Below, one piece after another: positions 22,512-31,500 of a stretch of DNA of 64,000 bases. The stretch is taken from positions 31,685,855-31,749,854 of the forward strand of contig NC_054867.1 of the NCBI RefSeq assembly GCF_018320785.1, read 5' to 3'. The first letter of the stretch is position 1. Each line of letters starts with the position of its first letter. Source of the stretch: Cheilinus undulatus (Eukaryota; Chordata; Actinopteri; Labriformes; Labridae). Under the pieces are notes generated by a model. That model saw only the letters and a program-made list of their open reading frames with translations, was not told the DNA's origin and did not search any database. The position numbers and the translations under genes are program-made.

Positions 22512-25500
22512 GCTAATTTTGAATCAAACTGGAGCTAAAAAATAATGCGTCTCCTTGTCCTACAAAGGCAAAAAAATTCCATCAGTAAGATTTACTATTT
22601 CTATATAGTAATTTTTTATGCCTGTAAATGCTGCCATTGGTTAGGTGTCAGAGGAGGCAAGAAACAGCATCCTGAAGGTTTTCTACGACCCATTCCATTG
22701 CAAATATTGACATCAGTGTTTCAAGTGCAAAAAGACAGCAGGTTGAGTTCTTTGTCAAAAAACTCTGGTCCACTCTGTTTAATTATAAAAACGTATATTT
22801 ACCGACTATGTTGGGCTGATGTACTGCGTTTTTTTAATACATCACTAAATGCATTTTTTTGTTTCACCATACCTTTCTTTAAATGTTCAGCTGCAGCCAG
22901 GGCCTCATGCAGAGTCACTCCAGCAGCAACCACAGTCACCTGGTCCTCTTTGCTCTGGTAAACCACCTGAAAGAAGAAAATGTGATAGCGTCTCTTTCAA
23001 ATACGGTTTGGTATGATCGTTTTGTTTGTTTTCCTTGTTGTCCTTACTCTCTGTTAACTGCTACACCATGCACAAGCACCGCCTCACCTTGGCCTGTCCA
23101 ACATGGAAGTCCTCATTGCTGTTGTAGATGATGGCGCAGTCTTGGCGGCTGGTTCGGATGTAGCAAACACCCTTCATGAAGAGAAACAGGACATTCACCA
23201 ATGAGACTTTCGGACAACTAACAAATGACATATCAAAGACCCAAGACTGCCCATAAGGGGGAATAAAGGGGAGAGCTTGCTGGAGCCCAGCCAACCAGGG
23301 GGGCAGTGGAGGTCAGGAAAATCATGGTCCATTGTAAAGATTAATCTGTGATAATCCTATTTCATATTTAACCAGAATAATAACCACCCTAATCAAAGCA
23401 ACATGAAAAAATTGTTTTATTTAATTATTCATGCTGTAGTATGATATAACCTTTTTAAGGATTTAAATCCCTTTTCTTAAACAGAGTTTCCATTTTTGGT
23501 AATGTTAACAATGTGGATGGGTACATTGGGCTATACCATTTAGAAAGTAATATCAGACTTCATAGCTAATTCAGGATGTGCGCAGGCTAGGAGAACAGAG
23601 AAGAAAGTAGAAAGAACTGAAACAACTTTAAGGAAAAAATAATGAAGTAATTGCAAAACAAAGGAGAGAATTGGCAGAAAATGGATGAAAGGTGTTAAAG
23701 AGGAGTTAAATAGTGGCAAAATGGTTCAAAAGTGGCAATATAGGCTAAATAAGGAAAATGGGAGAAAAAAATGATATGGGTTAAGAAAGGTATACAGGGG
23801 CAGAAAAATGGAGAAAAGTGGCAAAAACAGGTTTTAAGTGGCACAATTGTGAAAAGCGGTTAAAAAAATTGTAAAACTGGTTTTAAGTGGCAAAAATAGG
23901 GTATGTGTTGAAACAAACATGGCAAACAGGTGGAAAGAGTAATGAAAAGGGGTTCAAAAGTGGCAATAGTAAATAATTTGAACATCAGACCCCAATAATA
24001 GCTTAACACACTTTTCAGCCCCAAAATGAGCTAACTGTTAGCCAGGACGCTAGCATCAACACCAATGATTCAACACAGGTGCATTGATATCATCGATAAA
24101 CCACAACTGGGGAGGGACAATCCTCTGGGTTTTCAGGGGCCCTGCCTGTTCTCGAGCAGGCCTGGTGAGACCTGAACACTAGATGTTACCTTTGTGGTTG
24201 CAGCCAGCTCCACAGCCTTCTCTGTAGACACGCCGTCACAGGGGTAGAAGATGGTCGCTGTAGGCAGAGCCCTGAACATCGCCAAATCCTCCAGACCCAT
24301 CAGAGAGGGGCCTTCCTCTCCTGAGATATGTACATGTGGGGTTAGCCCAACATTCATAATATCTTTATTATAAGTTATTGTGAGGTCAGGTGAGCGGATG
24401 CATGCAGATCCACAGACATAAAGCCAGACTGTACATGCAGTATACCTGCACTAACAGAGGAACACCTGCTCTCCTGCTGACAGCTTCCAGGACAGACAGG
24501 AAGGGAGGAAAGGGGAAGGAGTGTGAACTAGCTGTAAGGCCAAAGGGAGGTAGTAGGTGAGGAAAACACCGGATTAAAGGGACAAGAAAGGATTGCACCC
24601 ACAAACACACACAGATACCATTTTCAGTTGACATTAGAGAGACTGTGAAAATGTCTGGCTTCAGCGTGAGGGATAAAAGGAGGGTTTGTGCAGGTGTTGC
24701 TGGGTAATGTGGCTGACAGTGGTTACATACCAGTGGACAGGCCACAGTGCGAGCCGCACACGTTAATGTTGCTCTCAGAGATGGCTGCCATGCGGAGCTG
24801 ATCATAGGCGCGGGTGAAAAAGGAAGCAAGAGTGCTGGCAAACACAACGTTCCTCTCACGGGCGGCACAGCCCATGGCCACACTGACCTAAAACACAAAT
24901 TCATAGTTTGAAGTACAGATAAGAGCACAAAACATACAAACCTCATGTGTAAGATAACATGGAGACAGGTAAGATGTGCCTGAACTCAGAAGGGTCTCCC
25001 AGAGGGTCAAACATCTGCAGCACAAACCATATCAGACGCCTTTTTGAACTTAAAGTAGAGCGTTTTCTCCAAATCTCCAGAGCTTATCCTCCCATATGGA
25101 AGGATCAGTGGCATGCCTCCTCTTACAAATAATTTCCTCTCTCCTATCTTCTAAACTCTGCACAATCCTACGGTTTCTTTCCACGCTTTTCAAAAAGCAA
25201 TATAAAATCCAAGAGAGTGCAAATATTATGTTGGATAGATTCTTGCAGATGCAAAACAAAGAAAACAAACTGCTACTTCAGAGGCTTAGCTGGCAGTTGT
25301 TCCATTCAAATCAGAGATTTCATTGATAAATACAATAAATATTAAAAATACATGTCTTTTTTACAGAGGCAATCTCTTGATTTAAATACAGAGCCTTTTC
25401 TTTTCTTTTTTTTTTTTTTTTTTTTTGCACAAATATGGCCATTTAACTTTTGACTTTCTCATACATTTAGCCAGATGGCCCCACCCTTCTGTGCTTATTA

Positions 25501-28500
25501 ATATTTCACCACTGAATACACTTGTCAAGACTGCTCATCATCATACACATGGCTGACCTACATCGGCTGCCACTGTTGGACACAAGGAATTAAAGTCTGA
25601 CCACCCAATCGGCAAATAATTTATCTTAGATGAGTTAAAATTATGACAGGGTACACAAGAATTGTGCTGCCTAACCACTGGTACTATAGCAGCAGCAGCA
25701 ACATGGACAATAAGGAGTGAAATGTAGTGTGTCTTCTTCATCTGTACATTACAGATATATCATGAATAATTAAATAAGCCAGACGCAGAGTCACAGCTGT
25801 GGGATGTGCAGTATGTGAGTGTGCATGCAGTTTACTCAGCAAAATCCCCATACTAAAGATGATAAAGGTTTAACAATGTGAATATTAAACCAAAAGTTTT
25901 ATTAAACCTAATATAGTGTGCATTGCTAATAAATATTTAGATTCAAAATCCTGTGGGGAGTTTTTTTAGGTTATAAAACAAACTGATCTTTCCATATATT
26001 CAACCAAAGTGACCAAGGCTATCCCAATAATGACTATTTCTTGATTAATATTAATGCTGATGGGGGCAGGTAATAGACGAAGCAGTAAACAGCACACTGT
26101 CCAACCAGATCCTAAATAAGTGATACAGTTAAAAGAAGGGTATATTTTTTACTTCAATATGTACATTTCAAAATCGACTAAGAGATTGATGTACCTCTTT
26201 TCCCACAGGGAGCACCAAATTTAATTAAAATCAGAAGTTTCTCAAAGGAGCTTTAAGTTTTGTAAATATGGGAAGAATTCTTGAGTTTCCAGGAGAATTG
26301 TACCATGTTCTGCTGAGCAATGTAGCACTCCACAAAGCGGTTGGGATGCTCATTCTTGAAGATGTCTGAGTAGGTCAGGTTGTTTGTGTCTCCATCAAGA
26401 GCCACCACACGGTCATTGTAGCGGCCCACCTTGGCCAGTGCCACCCCGTACGCCTTCCGTGTGGAGATCTTGAAAGACAGAAAAATGAAAAAGTGTTGTT
26501 TCATCTTCAAATATCATTCAGTTACATCCCTTTTAAGTGCTTTGAATTCTTATGAAACACTTTCAAGAATAGGTGATGTCAAACCTTTTCTCCAGCCTTG
26601 TAGCTGGGTGCGCTCGGCATCCTGATGTTCCTCAGACTCACAGGTGGGGAGTCCTCAATGGGAGCAGGGGGGTACAGGTGCTTGCTGCTGTTCATGATGC
26701 GGCTCTGCAGATCCTTGATTACCATTTCGGCCATGTCTTTAGGCAGGGTTTTGGCGTGCCACCCAGGCTTATCCTCTGCAGCTGCAAACATAAAAAACAA
26801 GCTGATAAACAATGGGAAAATGACACTGTGCACCTTTGCAAATTGTACACACTTGCTGTGCTGAGCAGTGGAAGTGGTGGAAAGTTACCTGGAATGCCTT
26901 TGCCTTTGGTGGTTTTAGCAATAATGGCAGTGGGCTGATGGCGGGCCTGGCTGAGAGCTTTGCAAAGCTCCTCCACACTGTGTCCGTCCACAATAATGGC
27001 ATGCCAGCTACAAACACGCAAAGCAAATCAAATTATTAAAACAACAGTAAATGATATGGAAAAGCTAGCAAATCTTAAAGCTCCCAGGAGAAGTTTTGGC
27101 AGATTAAAAAAAAAAAAATCAGTTCATACGGTGCCTTTTCATGACCCAAACAAGCAGTGTGACTCGAATTGCTTTCTCCTGTTACTACACTGTATAACAG
27201 TACACTTAAATGCAGTAGAGTATTTTATCACAGCAGGTTAGTATTGTCTCAAATGGCACACTGCTGTTCTGAACTGACAGGAAGTGACAACAGTTTAACC
27301 ACCTCTGTTTTCTACTTCTACATAACAGCAAGTTAGTTGGGCGATTATAATAGAAATCTGATGGCTTACTTCACTTACGGTAAGATTTATGTAACTTTTA
27401 TGGCATGTTTACATTACTTGCTTAAAGATACTGAACTTATTTTGCCTTAAAAGTCTTATTCTTGATTGAATTCTGCTGCCGTTGCTAATAAGACATTTGC
27501 TAGCTATCAAATGCTATTGTTAGCTTGCGCAATAGCATGCTAACGTTTGCTAGCCACTAGCTAGCATGCTATGGTACAATATCTGCTATATCACCAAAAT
27601 GGTGTTCACTGAGGGTGCAACATATCCATCGTTCCAGCTCAATTCTTTAGTTTTAAAGACCCAGTAAAGTGAAAATAAATCTTTATTTAGGTTTGTTGTA
27701 TGACAGGTCCCTGTGTTATGAACACCTAGTTCAAATTTCAGTCAAATAAAACATCTCCAAGTTTATAAAACTAAGCTTCAAAATCATGAATAATGAGGCA
27801 ATAAAATCTTCTCTAGGAAAGTGTGGGCATGTCTGTTGAATAAGCTGAAGCCACGCCCACTCAGGAAAAAAATTATCCTCTCAAATTTAAAAAAATACTA
27901 CAATCTGAATCTGAAGCCCTCATAGAGTGGTGCAGTCGTCGTAACGTAATTTTGTAGTCAAACGTGGAAGTTAGCGTTGCATGGGTTCCCTCTGCATCGA
28001 GCCTATGGAATTTTTCAGTAGGTTTTTAGATTATTGCTGAAAATAAGGTCTGTGTCCAATAAAAGTTTATGAAACTTACACGTTTGGTTCATAAAAGATA
28101 ATCTTCACAAATCGATAATATAAGCATCATATCTGGTTTGTTAATTTCACTGGCAAAAGTAAAAACCTAACATCATGGTATATTGACCTACAACACGGTC
28201 AACTGAATTTAACGTCATCACCCGATTATCAAAGTGAACAGCAGGCTCAGTTGGCGCACTTCAAATGATGACGTATAGTACGCTGTAGTCCTTGTTAGCT
28301 ATCTTGTAGCAACCGCCTTCATTAAGACGTGAAAAGATACACAATTCAAAGGTGGTGCATGTTTCAGATGTATTTTATGTTGTAGGATAAAACGTTAAAC
28401 TCTCTTGAGCTTGTGTTCACCACAGACTTTATTTCAAGCATTTAACTGTAAAGTCATTCAAAAATCCCATAGACTTTCAGACTAGGGAACTAGGGAAAAT

Positions 28501-31500
28501 GCTAACTTACTTCTGTGTTTTAGGACTTATTCCTGCACCACTCTATACGCCTGCCCCTTGACCTTACATTGACCTTATGATCAGAGCATAGCTGCCTAGC
28601 TCTGTGCCAGAGAAGAGACAAAGTCTGTTTTCTGGCTCAAATCTCTGTTATGATGCTTTAAATGATCCATAAGCCACTGTGGCTGATAGATTTGGCAAAT
28701 TTACCTCACAATGAACAAAAACAGCATTTAACTGACTGCTAACTTTCAATAAAGGCAGTGACATCAGCTAACAACAGGCTGTACTGAGATAAACTGCTCT
28801 GTGATTTTATATTGTAGCGTTAGAGGGGCGGGCTTATTCCCCAGCCCATATATTTGCCCCGCCCAGATTAAACCCAGGCAGGAAAGAGTTGAAAAACTTT
28901 TAACGGTCTAAATACAAAATTTAGTCACATCTCAGCATTTTCACATGTTCACAGCAACCATACCTAGTGTGTTAAGACAAAAATTTTGTATTTCACTTTA
29001 CAGGGTCTTTAAGTACAGAAGAATGTGATTTGGGACATTTTCTATGCCTGAAATTGTCAAACGAGATCTTTTGTAGGACACTTAAGAATTTTACTTTATC
29101 TTATATATCAAAATTGGGCAGATTTTTTGTTAAGAAAGTACCAACTTTAGGCGCGCCGGTAGTCGAGTGGTTAAGGCGCATGCCATATACGCAGGCGACC
29201 CGGGTTCGAATCTGGCCCGTGGCACTATTTCCTGCATGTCTCTCCCCACTCTCTCCCCTGTTTCCGACTCTATCCCCTGTCCTATACTATCAAATAAAGG
29301 CAAAAAGGCCAAAAATAAATCTTAAAAAGAAAGTACCAACTTTATAATCTTTCAAAGCAGATGGATTAGCCAGTTTCCGTGTCTGTCATCTGGCAGATCC
29401 ATCTTGCAAAGCTGCAATCTGAAATGATTGTGCTGGGTCTGAAAATGGGCCTGACCGATCAGCGTCATTTGGGCAGAACTTGGCAACAGCTACAGACAGG
29501 GTTTAGTTGTACTGAAAACCAATAGCAAATGGCTGCTGCCAGTGTAGCCATTAGCTTGGCTGTAGCTATAGTATAACTGAACTACGTTTTTTATTTAAAA
29601 AAAAGAGCAAAGAACAGCACTTAAAGCTTTTCATGATGGAAAAGATTTTGCGAACTTTTCCCAACCTGCTCTGGCATGAGTTTGCAAGAGTTATAGGTGG
29701 GGTTTAGTTGTACTGTAAGCCAGCAGCAAAAATTATTTTGCACTTCTTTCCACTGGCCTTAGCATGAGGTTTATCCACCAACAAGCTCCACCATTCATCA
29801 TCTACGTCAGCATCTATCAGTCAAGCTCAGGTTACTACTGCAGCTGCACATGCCCTCTATCTCATTTTGTCTTGTTGCTCTGATTGGCTCATAATGTAAC
29901 AGACCGAAACAAATCACCTTCCAAGAATTTTTTTGGAAAGTCTTGCCTTTCCCAAACACTTTGTACTGGAGATTTTAAAGCTGAATGCGAAACAGATCAA
30001 ATGGATAGATGAAACAGTTCTGGTATGTCAGATTCAAGTCCAGCCTCTGACCTCTTTCCCGCATGTTTCTTCCCCTCTCTCTCATCCCTGTTTCTGACTC
30101 TATCCACTGTCCTATTCTATAAAATAAAGGCATAAATATCTTTAAAAAGATTTTTAAAAAAGGAGCTAAGAGATGGAAAACCCACAGGTGGCACCATAAT
30201 GAACACAAGTCAAAAGTTCCACACCAGAGCTTTAATGTAGAAGTTAAAGATGGTTGCTGAAATGCCACTTGAATTATCATCAAACTATAAAACGTAAACA
30301 GTATGATACACTATTAGTTTTTGCTATAATATTTCAATTTATTGCATGGTTACCCAAAAGCTTCACAGCGCCTCTGATACTTCTCCACATGATGCTGCAG
30401 CGGTGCAGAGTCACTTTGGCCCAGGCGGTTGATGTCCATGATGGCCACCAGGTTGTCGAGCTGATAGTAGGAGGCGAACATCATGGCCTCCCAGACAGCA
30501 CCCTCTGACATCTCCCCATCCCCCAGCAGGCAGTACACACGGTAACTGAGGAGGAGGAGAACACACATGACTGCACAATAAGTGTGTGAGTGTATTTATG
30601 TGTGAGGTGCACATCAGGGTGGGGTACTGGGCGTTCAAGAGAAAGCAGATCTTGTGAAAACCTTCTCTGACACTCTTCCAGTCAGATTGATTCGACAGTT
30701 GGGTCTGCAAGCGGCTCTGACAGGGTAAAAGCTTCCTGAGGGCCTGAAGGCGTGAGCTGAGTTTCACACCTGCCTCTGAAACATGCCTCAAATAAGAACC
30801 CTTCAGTTGTTTCAATGGGAAGTCTTTGTTTGTGGAAAGAAAGGAATTTTCAAAAATAGGGGGTATCATTTGGGTTGGATATTCCAAGATGAGTCAGAAA
30901 TTTGAATAAAAATGAACTATTTTTACTGTAATAGGAAGCAAAAAAAGAAGGAAATAAAAAGGATAGTATCATGATGATGATTAGAGATAAAGAATAGATA
31001 TATGCTTGATAGCACATTGCTTAAATTTGACTCAGAAAGCAGAGAAATAACTGTAATAAAACTGGGAGGCCTGTGATTATTAGAGCAGAAGAATCGTAAG
31101 AGCAGAGCATGTAGCCGCAGCACACGCCCACAGAATCCAGAAAAAAACAAAATGCTACATAAAACAGATCAAATATGACACCAAAAAACACTTGAATCCA
31201 AAATTAGAATATTATCTGTTATTAGGTCATGCAAGATGTAATCTAATTCTCACCTAATACATAGGTAGTCTATGTCTGTGTCTTTTTTACATGTGTTTCA
31301 GTGTGCTTCGGCATGTTAGAGATATTACCTTGACTTGTCAAAGTATTTTCCAGTATAAGCCATCCCACAGGCCACACCAAGACCCTGGCCCAAAGAGCCG
31401 GTGGCCATATCCATAAACTGCTGCTTCTGAAATATACACAATACCTTTATGTAAATGTACAGAGAAGTTAAAAAAACATAACTGGTAGGATGTTTTTGCT

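Noticed and set aside
24386-24946. Minus-strand open frame of 186 codons
   Set aside because: It runs across transketolase exon 9 in a different frame. The true exon frame there encodes conserved transketolase sequence with correct splice borders.
26769-26781. Use of the second AG (CTGCAG) as the acceptor of transketolase exon 7
   Set aside because: It would remove two residues. The upstream acceptor gives the same spacing as human TKT, so it was preferred, though a minor variant is possible.
29150-29222. A functional tRNA gene
   Set aside because: The A and B boxes are present, but it is the head of a retroposed SINE with a C/T-rich body, A-rich tail and 18-bp target duplication, and no clean cloverleaf was found.
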